Assembly (NCBI RefSeq): GCF_964033635.1
Contig: NZ_OZ035533.1
Location: 2,542,001-2,606,000 of the forward strand
Direction of reading: 5' to 3'
DNA from: Chitinophaga sp. MM2321
GTDB lineage: Bacteria; Bacteroidota; Bacteroidia; Chitinophagales; Chitinophagaceae
Length of the DNA stretch: 64,000 nt
Below are positions 54,701 through 60,896 of the stretch, one piece after another (the stretch's first letter is position 1; every line of letters starts with the position of its first letter). The notes under the pieces were generated by a model. The model worked only from the letters and a program-made list of their open reading frames with translations, searched no databases and was not told where the DNA came from. A program made the position numbers and the translations under genes.

Positions 54701-55034
54701 CCGGAGCAATAGCTATCAGGTTATCAGAAAGATGTTTAAAAGTCAGACCCGTATTCTTCAGAATTTTGTTCAATACGTCTTCTAATAATTCATCTTTCAT
54801 ATTAACAGATATCCTGCTGTTGGCTGGCAGCAGATCATTCCGGTATACGAAACGACAATTGCTTTTCTGTTCAATCAACTTCAACAGGCGGATTAAGGGC
54901 ATTTCATCTGCTTTCACGGAGAGACGCGCATGTTGACCATACACATCACTGATCCCGTGTAAACAGGTAAAAAGAATAATAAAGGATACCAATTTCATTT
55001 TCAGAACAACTTTTCCTATTGTTTTCGTATGCAA
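51756..55034 (-). CDS. SusC/RagA-family TonB-linked outer-membrane receptor with STN domain
   Basis: 1092 residues (a second in-frame ATG, MKLVSFIILF, lies 12 codons in and is also plausible). Signal segment, then STN domain at about 35-105 (MPLIRLLKLIEQKSNCRFVYR...), carboxypeptidase-like domain at about 117-195 (ISGRVTDLTGHPLPGVTVRIAGLNKGATTDGSGEFQM), plug with NEVVVVAYGVQTKGSLTGSAT, GSINAGSSPLYVVDGVP, ISVLKDAAAASIYGSRAANGVILITTK, and the beta-barrel. The STN domain marks regulation through the FecR and FecI genes just upstream. It transports a glycan or peptide not identifiable here. Confidence 0.95.
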   Translation of the reverse strand: MHTKTIGKVVLKMKLVSFIILFTCLHGISDVYGQHARLSVKADEMPLIRLLKLIEQKSNCRFVYRNDLLPANSRISVNMKDELLEDVLNKILKNTGLTFKHLSDNLIAIAPGNTVMEGIHISGRVTDLTGHPLPGVTVRIAGLNKGATTDGSGEFQMEAPSNAMLICSFIGYEEQRVPINDRKEFDIILKDDARGLNEVVVVAYGVQTKGSLTGSATTVNASLYDKAPRSSFQESLQGNVPGLQSTNGSGQPGSVPSVRIRGIGSINAGSSPLYVVDGVPVVTDDLTDYNVNSLAGINSADIASISVLKDAAAASIYGSRAANGVILITTKTGSTGRTKIDASVQRGTNQLTIAKKNYPLNTSEMMELLREGWANKADGTGEAGFQQEIKARGIDTTVNTNWIDVLTRHGGFTQANLSAAGGNAKTKFYVSGGYYDSKSALRGVDYKRLTGKMNLINNATDRLSFDVNLSLGYQRANAVGDEGLLANPVRSLARVQPWLKVYNNDGSYDFSYNSTFNPVAIMNGVTRTGTIYGLLGGAGAKYRFTDFLTFETKISLDLNYARSNSFYSPEFGDGRNTNGRASVNNSLWNNWVSTNILRFNRQWGYHGLNAFAGYEAQKTTNTGNSSAATNFLPGMQQLADASTPEFVSSVNAVNALTGVLLNTSYNYKQKYYLSGSIRRDASSRFGRDKRSAFFWSLGAAWNIYKASFLQDIPGINELKIRASYGSNGNQAIDNYASLSLYNPANDYDGKPGYVLSQYPNSYLTWEQNKPFNAGLDFALLKNRISGTVEYYNRITSRLLLNVPVSSTNGITTVFRNNGEMRNSGLEISLSSRNIIEKEEKGFSWRTDLNFSTLNNRITKLDNPITSTYTYKREVGVDFYQFFLVGYAGADPQTGEALWYKDATKTTTTNVYGEAQRFNQGSALPKFYGGVTNYLSYKGFDLSFQFFYNWGNKVYDNWGAFTESDGSGGFGGTSKMSRLIYENRWRQPGDHTNIPKVVYGGTQTGLSNQTSSRFLYDGSFIRLRDLLLAYNLPKGYLARTGINDVRVYARANNLWTFVKDKQLTMDPEVPVTGDYDQRPPVFKTLLVGVDINF

Positions 55035-55146
55035 AAGGATTACATAATGTATGATTTTTTTCCATACATTTATGGTTGTTAAAGGTCAATAAAACGACGA
55101 CAGGACTGCATTGCCAAGTGAAGTAATCTGCCGTTGGATCTCAACA

Positions 55147-55183
55147 AAGGGTAAATGTTTCCAGCATTTGCCCTTTTTTTATG
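55147..55183 (+). terminator. Plus-strand terminator-like hairpin between susC and fecR
   Basis: AAGGGTAAATG pairs with CATTTGCCCTT (one G-T wobble) around a 7-nt loop and is followed by a seven-T run on the plus strand only. Both flanking genes are on the minus strand, so it may end an unannotated plus-strand RNA running from about 55080. Confidence 0.5.
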
Positions 55184-55217
55184 CAATTGGTATCTTTTTT
55201 TTGTTGTACGTAACCTA

Positions 55218-56282
55218 TTATGGGTTAATAAATACTTCATTACCTGTTATACGGCAATGGAATGATGTTGTAACCTTCAGTGCTTCCAGTATTTCAGGAA
55301 ATGATTCATTTTTAAAGGTGCCGGTAAAATGGTAATTCTTTAATTTATTATTAGTCAGATGTATTTTGATGTCGTACCAACGTTCCATTTTCAGCGCAAT
55401 ATCTTCGAATCTTTCATTGTCAAATACCAGGATGTTATCACGCCAGGCTGTTTCGCCGATCATGTTATCTTCCGGAAGCTGTTTTATATTTTCTATACTA
55501 TATCCCAAACCGGGTCTGGTATTGCCTTCCTGGGTTCCCCGGATAATTATTTTCTGATTGGGTGCCAGTCTTATCCGCCGGCTGGCATCATGATGAGGTG
55601 TAACTTCTACCACACCGCTGATCAAAGATGTTTCTGCGGTTTTATCGCCAGGGTAAGCCTTTACGTTAAAGGAAGTACCTAATACCTTCACTTCCATGGT
55701 ACTGGTGCGGATGATGAAGGGTTTATCAGCATTCCGGGCTACATTAAAAAATGCTTCTCCTGACAGGAACACTTCCCTGGTGCCTTTTTTGTTCATGGCA
55801 GGATTGTAGGTTAATTTGCTGCCACCGTTGAGCCATATTTCAGAACCATCCGGAAGTACTGCTTTTGAGCGGGAGCCGTTGTGGGTCTGTATTTCTGCTA
55901 TCTCGTCTTTTTTCGTTTCCCCATCTTTGTTCATTAGCAGGAATATACAATAGCTACCCAGCATTACTACCAGCAGTGATAATACTGCCATAACCCCTAT
56001 CCGGCTTTTTGCCTTTGGCGCCGGGGGGACTACCACCGGGATCACCGGGAGGTCTTGTGGAAAAGCTGCTTCCATTTTCAGGAGATGCTTTTCCAGTGCA
56101 GCGGTTGTTTTTTGGGTCCACTCATCACATGGCGCCGGCACCTGCCAGCTACTTAGCACAGAAAATTTATATCGTAACTCAGGGAATTGCTGCAACAGTT
56201 CTTCCAGTTCACGTAGCTCCGCCATCGTGGCTTCACCCGATACTTTCCTTCCCAGCAATAACCATATTCTTTCCTGTTCCAT
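55218..56282 (-). CDS. FecR-family anti-sigma factor
   Basis: 354 residues from the ATG at 56282 (MEQERIWLLLGRKVSGEAT); the longer frame is not family-like. Cytoplasmic N-terminal helical part at about 1-90 binds sigma; TM helix IGVMAVLSLLVVMLGSYCIFLL near 104-125; FecR domain near 145-240 (HNGSRSKAVLPDGSEIWLNGGSKLTYNPAM, REVFLSGEAFFNVARNADKPFIIRTSTMEVKVLGTSFNVKAYPG); DUF4974 C-terminal domain (FDNERFEDIALKMERWYDIKIHLTN). It should transmit a signal from SusC's STN domain to the sigma factor encoded upstream. Confidence 0.93.
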   Translation of the reverse strand: MEQERIWLLLGRKVSGEATMAELRELEELLQQFPELRYKFSVLSSWQVPAPCDEWTQKTTAALEKHLLKMEAAFPQDLPVIPVVVPPAPKAKSRIGVMAVLSLLVVMLGSYCIFLLMNKDGETKKDEIAEIQTHNGSRSKAVLPDGSEIWLNGGSKLTYNPAMNKKGTREVFLSGEAFFNVARNADKPFIIRTSTMEVKVLGTSFNVKAYPGDKTAETSLISGVVEVTPHHDASRRIRLAPNQKIIIRGTQEGNTRPGLGYSIENIKQLPEDNMIGETAWRDNILVFDNERFEDIALKMERWYDIKIHLTNNKLKNYHFTGTFKNESFPEILEALKVTTSFHCRITGNEVFINP

Positions 56283-56363
56283 GTTGATGATACAAAAGCA
56301 TGATTGTATATAGAAGGACAAGCTGTATACAGAAATCTACTACTCCGGGTAAAAAAAAATAAA

Positions 56364-56930
56364 TTATTTTGATTTGATGAAGGACAGGTTAATCGCTTCG
56401 CTGATCTTTTTCAGCGCCTGGGCCATGTGTACGTCGATGGTATTAACAGATATATCCAGGATCTGGGCTACTTCCTTATATTTCAGGCCGTCTTCCCTGA
56501 TCAGTTTAAAGATCATTTTTCTTTTGGGGGGCAACATATCGATGGCAGCTTCTATTTTCCTGACCATTTCGCCGGAAATAAAGATCTGTTCGGGTGTTGC
56601 GTAGCTGACACTAAAATCCACGGCTAGTTCATCCAGGCTGAAATGGGGCGTACGTGCGGCTTTCGTTAAGTAGTTAAGGGCTATATTTTTTGTGGAGACA
56701 TACAGGTATACATTCAGGTTTTCCACCTGCAGCAGGCGCTCGCGGTTTTTCCAGATATTCATAAATACATCTGAAGCAATTTCCTCTGCTGATTCCCACG
56801 ATTTTACAATAGAGTAAGCAAATTGGCTGAGTGGCTTATAAAACAATCTGAACAGGGCTTTGTAGGCCTGTTCATCTCCCAGCGAAGCTACCCGTTCCAC
56901 CAGCAATTGTATATTCGCTTCTTCCCTCAA
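56364..56930 (-). CDS. ECF sigma factor, FecI-like
   Basis: 188 residues. Region 2: LFRLFYKPLSQFAYSIVKSWESAEEIASDVFMNIWKNRE; region 4: AIDMLPPKRKMIFKLIREDGLKYKEVAQILDISVNTIDVHMAQALKKI. First gene of the sigma, FecR, SusC, SusD array. An imperfect 10-bp inverted repeat (AGTGATTAAA 56955, TTTAATCACT 57010) lies upstream. Confidence 0.93.
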   Translation of the reverse strand: MREEANIQLLVERVASLGDEQAYKALFRLFYKPLSQFAYSIVKSWESAEEIASDVFMNIWKNRERLLQVENLNVYLYVSTKNIALNYLTKAARTPHFSLDELAVDFSVSYATPEQIFISGEMVRKIEAAIDMLPPKRKMIFKLIREDGLKYKEVAQILDISVNTIDVHMAQALKKISEAINLSFIKSK

Positions 56931-57104
56931 TGACTTAGTTTTTAGTCGGAATTAAGTGATTAAAGATACTGAGTAAAGTGGGAATTTTATATTTTATCTG
57001 TTTTTTAGGTTTAATCACTATCGTCTTTTTATAATGGAAGGCAAGGTAAAACGCTGTTATAACCGGAACGGTCGTACGTTGTTATGGCGGACTGAACCTT
57101 TTGC

Positions 57105-57434
57105 CTATTTCTTGAACATAAAGAACACAGCGCCTATCAAAAGAATAAAGGATACGAGGTAGTTCCATCTCAACGGTTCTTTCAGGAAAAAAATGGCGAA
57201 CAGGCTGAATACTGTTAGCGTCACTACTTCCTGGATCGTTTTCAGCTGAAAACCGCTGAACCCTTCCTGCGCACCGAACCTGTTGGCCGGTACCATAAAG
57301 CAGTACTCAAAAAAGGCAATTCCCCAACTGATGAGGATCACTTTCCAGAGTGCTGTATCCTGGTATTTCAAATGTCCGTACCAGGCGAAAGTCATAAAGG
57401 TATTGGAAACAAGGAGCAGAAGAACAGTGCGCAT
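57105..57434 (-). CDS. DMT-family membrane protein (DUF486)
   Basis: 109 residues with four TM helices: VLLLLVSNTFMTFAWYGHL, WKVILISWGIAFFEYCFMVPANRFG, LKTIQEVVTLTVFSLFAIFF and VSFILLIGAVFFMF. The conserved AWYGHLK and PANRFG motifs identify DUF486. It lies 13 bases downstream of the SecB-like gene on the same strand and might be read with it, but it has no evident role in that module. Confidence 0.9.
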   Translation of the reverse strand: MRTVLLLLVSNTFMTFAWYGHLKYQDTALWKVILISWGIAFFEYCFMVPANRFGAQEGFSGFQLKTIQEVVTLTVFSLFAIFFLKEPLRWNYLVSFILLIGAVFFMFKK

Positions 57435-57447
57435 AATGCGAAATTAT

Positions 57448-57897
57448 TTATTTGTTTATTTCTTCTATAAGTGAGCCGGGAATAATAATGGGTAACAATG
57501 CGTTGTGCAGGAATGTTCCTTTAAATGTAGCAAACATTACTCCTCTTGTAGTAGATAAGGAGGTGCTGTGCAACGTTTCTATCAGTTGTTCCGGCATATC
57601 CGGCTGGCCGGAAGCATTTATTTTTACCACCTCGTCAAAATTATCGATGGTATAAATGGAGCTGACAGTAATGGAACCCAGCAGGTGATGTATATTTTCA
57701 TTGGCTACATCCACTTTTACGATAACAAACAGCAGTCTTTTTTCTTCATCTGCTTTGCTGGTAATATTTAGATTGAAATTGAAGCTGGTCAATGCAGGCC
57801 GATCACCAGGATAATGAATAGTGTTATCCAATAGTTCGATTGCTTTGAGTGCCAGGTTAACCGGCTCCACTTTTACTATCTGTGTTTTCTTTTGCAT
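57448..57897 (-). CDS. SecB-like chaperone of a toxin-antitoxin-chaperone module
   Basis: 149 residues, close to SecB length. The order of elements matches the SecB fold: beta strands FNFNLNITSKADEEKRLLFVIVKVDVAN, the strand-turn SSIYTIDNFDEVVKI at 79-93 (compare SecB GIFTISGFDEE), then a long helix and the LSTTRGVMFATFKGTFLHNALLPIIIP segment at 114-140, like SecB SMVSRGTFPQLNLAPVNF. It lies 45 bases downstream of an XRE antitoxin gene, the position of chaperones in TAC modules. I infer it protects the antitoxin from degradation; the canonical export SecB is not expected in this phylum. Stop is 13 bases from the DMT gene start. Confidence 0.75.
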   Translation of the reverse strand: MQKKTQIVKVEPVNLALKAIELLDNTIHYPGDRPALTSFNFNLNITSKADEEKRLLFVIVKVDVANENIHHLLGSITVSSIYTIDNFDEVVKINASGQPDMPEQLIETLHSTSLSTTRGVMFATFKGTFLHNALLPIIIPGSLIEEINK

Positions 57898-57942
57898 GGC
57901 GAATATTAATACGGGGAAGAAAGGAAAAATACGATCAATTGG

Positions 57943-58332
57943 CTAATAATTGCTCACTACCGGCGAAAAATATGGTGCGTTTGATTTTACATCTTTTATC
58001 GTTAGTGACAAGCGGATATCTCTTACCACTTTCACCTGTGTTGGTATAAAAAACTGTTCTATAGGCACCTCCAGTGCAATGGCGATTTCAGACAAGGTGT
58101 CAATAGTAAAATTGTGTCCTCCACTCAGCCACCGGGAAATCTCAGAAGGGCTTTTACTCATTTTAGCTGCCAGGTCTTTATTGTTGAGGCCTCTGTCGTC
58201 CATGATCTTACCGATACGGTCTGCCAGCAATATTTTAGTTCCTATCTGTAAATCTTCCAGGGGCGTAATGCCTGCCAGCAGATCTGCAATAATTTTACTA
58301 CTGTATTTTCTTGCTTCATTATTCTTTGTCAT
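57943..58332 (-). CDS. XRE-family antitoxin of TAC module, HigA-like with C-terminal tail
   Basis: 129 residues. A 35-residue N-terminal extension precedes the HTH at about 38-92 (LADRIGKIMDDRGLNNKDLAAKMSKSPSEISRWLSGGHNFTIDTLSEIAIALEVPIEQFF). A tail of about 33 residues follows and ends NAPYFSPVVSNY, rich in aromatic and hydrophobic residues. Such a tail is what a chaperone-addiction (ChAD) region should look like. The start overlaps the upstream toxin stop by 14 bases. It presumably represses the promoter at 58867 through the palindrome there. Confidence 0.85.
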   Translation of the reverse strand: MTKNNEARKYSSKIIADLLAGITPLEDLQIGTKILLADRIGKIMDDRGLNNKDLAAKMSKSPSEISRWLSGGHNFTIDTLSEIAIALEVPIEQFFIPTQVKVVRDIRLSLTIKDVKSNAPYFSPVVSNY

Positions 58333-58816
58333 GGTCTTTAAAGATTAGATCTCCTTTCAATTGTGAACCATCCGGCGACCGGTATATTGCGCCATCATGG
58401 ATCTTATGTAAAATATCTTTTGAAATTTTCATCATGGCTATCACCTCTTCCGGTTTTTCGCCCTTCTGCAAAGAGGGTGGCTGCGCTGCGGCTGAACCGC
58501 CCCCTCCTATTATGATTGGTACTGCGCCATATCTGATACAATATAATCTAAGATTTTTTTCAATGTGTCCATATAAGGCACTAACGCCAGCAGCCGGTAT
58601 TCCTTCCTGTACTTTAAAATATTTTTCCTGTACGCCTACGCTGCACCCCATTGCAGTTAATAGTTTGGTAATCGCATTCAACTCCGTTTTGTATGTCGAA
58701 ATATGCGTCCTCACAAAACGCTCAAACAAACTGATATCTTCATTAGCCATTATTATAGAGTAAATATGTGCCCGCTTTCCGGAGAACTGCTGTAATTCAA
58801 TAATCTCGTAATTCAC
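58319..58816 (-). CDS. Putative RelE/HigB-like toxin of TAC module
   Basis: 165 residues starting at GTG (58814-58816). The first 75 residues are mixed helices (ISLFERFVRTHISTYKTELNAITKLLTAMG). Residues 89-107, LRLYCIRYGAVPIIIGGGG, look like the C-terminal strand-turn-strand of RelE/HigB toxins (LRLYxxR...ILGGG). A Ser/Ala/Pro linker and a helical C-terminus (PEEVIAMMKISKDILHKI) follow. It is the first gene of the three-gene unit toxin, antitoxin, chaperone, in the canonical TAC order. The toxin assignment rests on this motif plus gene order; no catalytic residues can be proven. Confidence 0.65.
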   Translation of the reverse strand: MNYEIIELQQFSGKRAHIYSIIMANEDISLFERFVRTHISTYKTELNAITKLLTAMGCSVGVQEKYFKVQEGIPAAGVSALYGHIEKNLRLYCIRYGAVPIIIGGGGSAAAQPPSLQKGEKPEEVIAMMKISKDILHKIHDGAIYRSPDGSQLKGDLIFKDHDKE

Positions 58817-58866
58817 GTTTACTTGGGGTTTACGTTAGGATAAGATTGGTTGGTGTAAAGTAGGAT

Positions 58867-58898
58867 CTAAATTAACATTAAAGTTAATTTCTGTCAAA
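58867..58898 (-). promoter_or_regulatory. TAC promoter overlapping a 22-bp palindromic operator
   Basis: On the minus strand TTTG (58898-58895), 20 bases, then TAATTTAG (58874-58867) match the -33 and -7 boxes with ideal spacing. The palindrome AAATTAAC-N6-GTTAATTT (58869-58890) covers the spacer and overlaps the -7 box. This is the expected layout for repression by the HTH antitoxin. The leader is about 45-50 nt. Confidence 0.7.
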
Positions 58899-59050
58899 TT
58901 ATTTTTAGCAACTAACTAGGTTCTCACGATTTCTAAAAATACTATTGTATATGGTGATGTATAACTAGTTTTAAATATCTATATAAAATATTAATAATCA
59001 ATTAATAAGAATGATTTCGCTTTTAATATTTTAAAGGAAGTGAATTTTTA

Positions 59051-59083
59051 GTTGTCCTTTAGGGGAACTTTTCTGTATCTTTG
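59051..59083 (+). promoter_or_regulatory. Promoter and operator-like dyad of the second TA pair
   Basis: TTG at 59052-59054, 21 bases, then TATCTTTG at 59076-59083 form a good -33/-7 pair. An imperfect dyad GTTGTCC-TTTA-GGGGAAC (59051-59068) overlaps the -33 box. The first possible codon of the toxin (GTG 59088) lies only five bases beyond the -7 box, so the transcript may be leaderless. Confidence 0.6.
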
Positions 59084-59087
59084 TGCT

Positions 59088-59435
59088 GTGGAAACAAAGA
59101 AGTATCGAACAGTCGTTTTTTATAAGAAGCATTTTGACAATTTTTTCAAAGAGCAGAAAAAAGAAGTTCAGGATAAGATACTCTGGACTTTAAAAGCAAT
59201 TGAAGAATTGGAGAGGGTGCCAGAATCATATTTGAAACATCTTGAAGGAACAGAAGGGTTATATGAGGTGAGAATAAAGCAACGCACTGACATTTTTCGA
59301 ATATTCTGTTTCTTTGATAAAGGGAAACTAGTTGTTTTGGCGAATGGGTTTCAAAAGAAAACGCAGAAGACACCCAAGAATGAAATTACAAAAGCATTGA
59401 AAATTAAAAGTGAATATGAAAAAGACGAAAAATAG
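59088..59435 (+). CDS. RelE/HigB-family toxin
   Basis: 115 residues with GTG start at 59088; the frame extends to 59052 but that runs through the promoter, and no ATG exists in the gene. The RelE-fold pattern is clear: YRTVVFYKKHFDNFFKEQKKEVQDKILWTLKAIEELERVPESYLKHLEGTEGLYEVRIKQRTDIFRIFCFFDKGKLVVLANGFQKKTQKTPKNEI. The basic Arg/Lys and the Leu-Tyr-Glu-Val-Arg, Arg-x-x-Phe motifs match HigB/phage-Gp49-like toxins that cleave ribosome-bound mRNA. Overlaps its antitoxin by 20 bases; A/T-rich codons. Confidence 0.88.
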   Translation: METKKYRTVVFYKKHFDNFFKEQKKEVQDKILWTLKAIEELERVPESYLKHLEGTEGLYEVRIKQRTDIFRIFCFFDKGKLVVLANGFQKKTQKTPKNEITKALKIKSEYEKDEK

Positions 59436-59724
59436 TAACCTCACTTCCCTTGACGATTTCATTGATAAACATCATGGTAAACGTGGAGCCGAAAAGCGCG
59501 AAGAATTTGAAGCTGGGTATGAAGTTTTTAAACTTGGTTCTTTATTACATGAAGCAAGGTTAGCCAAGGGGTTAACACAAGAGGAACTTGCAGCTAAAGT
59601 AGGGAAGAATAAATCTTACATATCAAAAATTGAAAATGATATTAAAGAAGTTAGGCTTTCCACTTTACAGAAAATCGTTAAGATTGGATTAGGGGGAAAG
59701 GTTAGTTTATCAATTGATTTTTGA
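59416..59724 (+). CDS. XRE-family antitoxin of second TA pair
   Basis: 102 residues from the ATG at 59416; a GTG two codons earlier is also possible. HTH at about 42-90: LGSLLHEARLAKGLTQEELAAKVGKNKSYISKIENDIKEVRLSTLQKIVKIGLG. The N-terminal part (DDFIDKHHGKRGAEKREEFEAGYEVFKLG) likely binds the toxin. Overlaps the toxin gene by 20 bases. Both genes are visibly more A/T-rich than the flanking genes. Confidence 0.88.
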   Translation: MKKTKNSNLTSLDDFIDKHHGKRGAEKREEFEAGYEVFKLGSLLHEARLAKGLTQEELAAKVGKNKSYISKIENDIKEVRLSTLQKIVKIGLGGKVSLSIDF

Positions 59725-59856
59725 TTGAATTTTAAAACCTGTTAAAGTCGTCCAAATCCTGTCGAGGATAATGAAGCTATATCAATGTGTTCTTTGAAGC
59801 GCATCTGATGTAGCTTTTAATTTTGCATTAAGGTTTTTGCTCCCCCCATACTTTTA

Positions 59857-59945
59857 TTAAAAAGGAGCCCATCTGGGCTCCCGGGGTTAACAAACATATT
59901 ATAATTCCACCTTGTGATTCACTCATATGTGAATGTAAGGCTAAA
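59857..59945 (-). ncRNA. Candidate small RNA ending in an intrinsic terminator
   Basis: On the minus strand a terminator hairpin GGAGCCC-AGAT-GGGCTCC (59864-59881) is followed by TTTTTAAT. No minus-strand protein gene ends there. About 65 bases upstream lies TTATTTTAG, a partial -7 box, and between them is a small hairpin ATTCAC/GTGAAT. Together they outline an RNA of about 85 nt. Alternatively the hairpin could end a 32-residue peptide gene. Confidence 0.3.
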
Positions 59946-60065
59946 ATAAGCAGTTGTTTTCATTTAGAAAAATATTTATTGCATTTTAAGCGAATTATTT
60001 TCATTTTAATATGTAAAATATCAGGTAAAGGAAGATATATGTACTTATAAGTTATCAAATAGCAT

Positions 60066-60095
60066 AAAAAAAGAGGGGCCATCGGCGGCCCCTCT
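60066..60095 (-). terminator. Terminator of the 60154 gene
   Basis: A 9-bp stem AGAGGGGCC/GGCCCCTCT with a 6-nt loop, followed on the minus strand by a run of seven T, 59 bases beyond the stop codon. Confidence 0.9.
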
Positions 60096-60153
60096 GAGAT
60101 CAAACCAAAATGGGTTCCCATTTGGATGCTATTGTATTGTTGGATGCTATATA

Positions 60154-60570
60154 CTATTGTTCCAGTTTGATTTCGCCCAGATCAGTAGCTTTACCGTCTT
60201 CTACTTTTACATCCTTGATCACCGCATTTTTGTACGGAGCCTTAGCCAGGACAGTAATTGTATAAGTACCGGCTTTTGCTGCGGGAATAGCGAAAGAACC
60301 TTCGGCGATAGCGCCTTTCAGCTTTTCTTCACCCATAGCGGCTTCTACTTCAGTAGCGCCATCTGCTGGTGAAATTTTTCCGGTAATGGAGCCGCCTTCT
60401 ACTGCGCGGAGAGAATCAATACTAACCAAAGAATCAGTAGCAGCCAGTGAATCTACCGCAACAGCGATGCTGTCGGTTGATTTAACGGCTTTTACATCAG
60501 CACTTTTAAATGCAGACATTCCTACTACAATTGTTGCTAAAGCGAGCATTCCTGTGATTGTTTTTTTCAT
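60154..60570 (-). CDS. Small exported protein with CarboxypepD_reg-like domain
   Basis: 138 residues from the ATG at 60570 (MKKTITGMLALATIVVGMSAF). Signal peptide, then a Ser/Asp/Ala-rich spacer (DSIAVAVDSLAATDSLVSIDS) and a beta-sandwich-like C-terminus (SITGKISPADGATEVEAAMGEEKLKGAIAEGSFAIPAAKAGTYTITVLAKAPYKNAVIKDVKVEDGKATDLGEI) typical of carboxypeptidase-regulatory-like domains. Envelope or secreted location is inferred. Monocistronic with its own terminator. Confidence 0.78.
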   Translation of the reverse strand: MKKTITGMLALATIVVGMSAFKSADVKAVKSTDSIAVAVDSLAATDSLVSIDSLRAVEGGSITGKISPADGATEVEAAMGEEKLKGAIAEGSFAIPAAKAGTYTITVLAKAPYKNAVIKDVKVEDGKATDLGEIKLEQ

Positions 60571-60726
60571 GGCATTCAATTTTTTGTATGGTTAAAATAA
60601 TAATGACTAATTGAACCAGCGTGCGGTGATTGTGCATGATTTTTGTTACTATGCCCAATTCGTTACCGGCGGTATAATAACAATACATCCGAAAATGAGG
60701 ATACCATTAGTCAAAGAAATGTTAAA

Positions 60727-60863
60727 GACCAGGATTAAAAGATTGAAGGATTAACCTGATGGGTGTTATGAACCTGGATTAATAGATATTATAAGCGTAA
60801 AAGATTGAAAAATTAATCTGTTACACCCATCCAGTAAATCTTTAAAATCAATATAATCATGGT
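60727..60863. repeat. Eroded family B inverted repeat, copy 4
   Basis: Left arm from GACCAGGATTAAAAGATT through GATGGGTGTTA (60727-60767) pairs imperfectly with 60821-60863 (TTACACCCATCCAGTAAATC, AATCATGGTTATC). The internal TATAAGCG word is shared with copies 2 and 3. Unlike the others it lies between divergent genes, in the presumed promoter region of the sigma factor at 60897. The surrounding 326-base gap shows nothing else. Confidence 0.7.
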
Positions 60864-60896
60864 TATCTTCGCTCAGGGGAAATAAATGAAAACAGC

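Larger units (their letters stand above)
59725..60153. other. Intergenic region after second TA pair
   Basis: 429 bases without a supported protein gene, strongly A/T-rich. It holds a candidate minus-strand small RNA with its terminator hairpin (59857-59945) and, further on, the terminator of the gene at 60154. A 32-codon minus-strand frame from the ATG near 59925 exists but lacks support. Confidence 0.5.

Noticed and set aside
47520..56930. Single glycan utilisation operon from sigma factor to PIG-L and symporter
   Set aside because: A strong terminator and a long inverted repeat separate SusD from PIG-L, and another repeat separates PIG-L from the symporter, so three transcription units are likelier; no glycoside hydrolase is present.
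56955..57019. Eighth inverted-repeat element upstream of the sigma factor at 56364
   Set aside because: Only a 10-bp pair (AGTGATTAAA/TTTAATCACT) 45 bases apart, with no shared core words of family A or B.
57105..57434. DUF486 gene as fourth member of the TAC module
   Set aside because: It is close and on the same strand, but is a common stand-alone membrane family with no known TA link; adjacency alone is not enough.
59864..59881. Terminator of the second TA operon (plus strand)
   Set aside because: The hairpin lacks a T run on the plus strand; its T run is on the minus strand.
19320..60863. CRISPR array or attC-like integron sites
   Set aside because: The palindromes are scattered singly over 41 kb, have no regular spacers, no cas genes and no integron integrase; they are better described as dispersed inverted-repeat elements.
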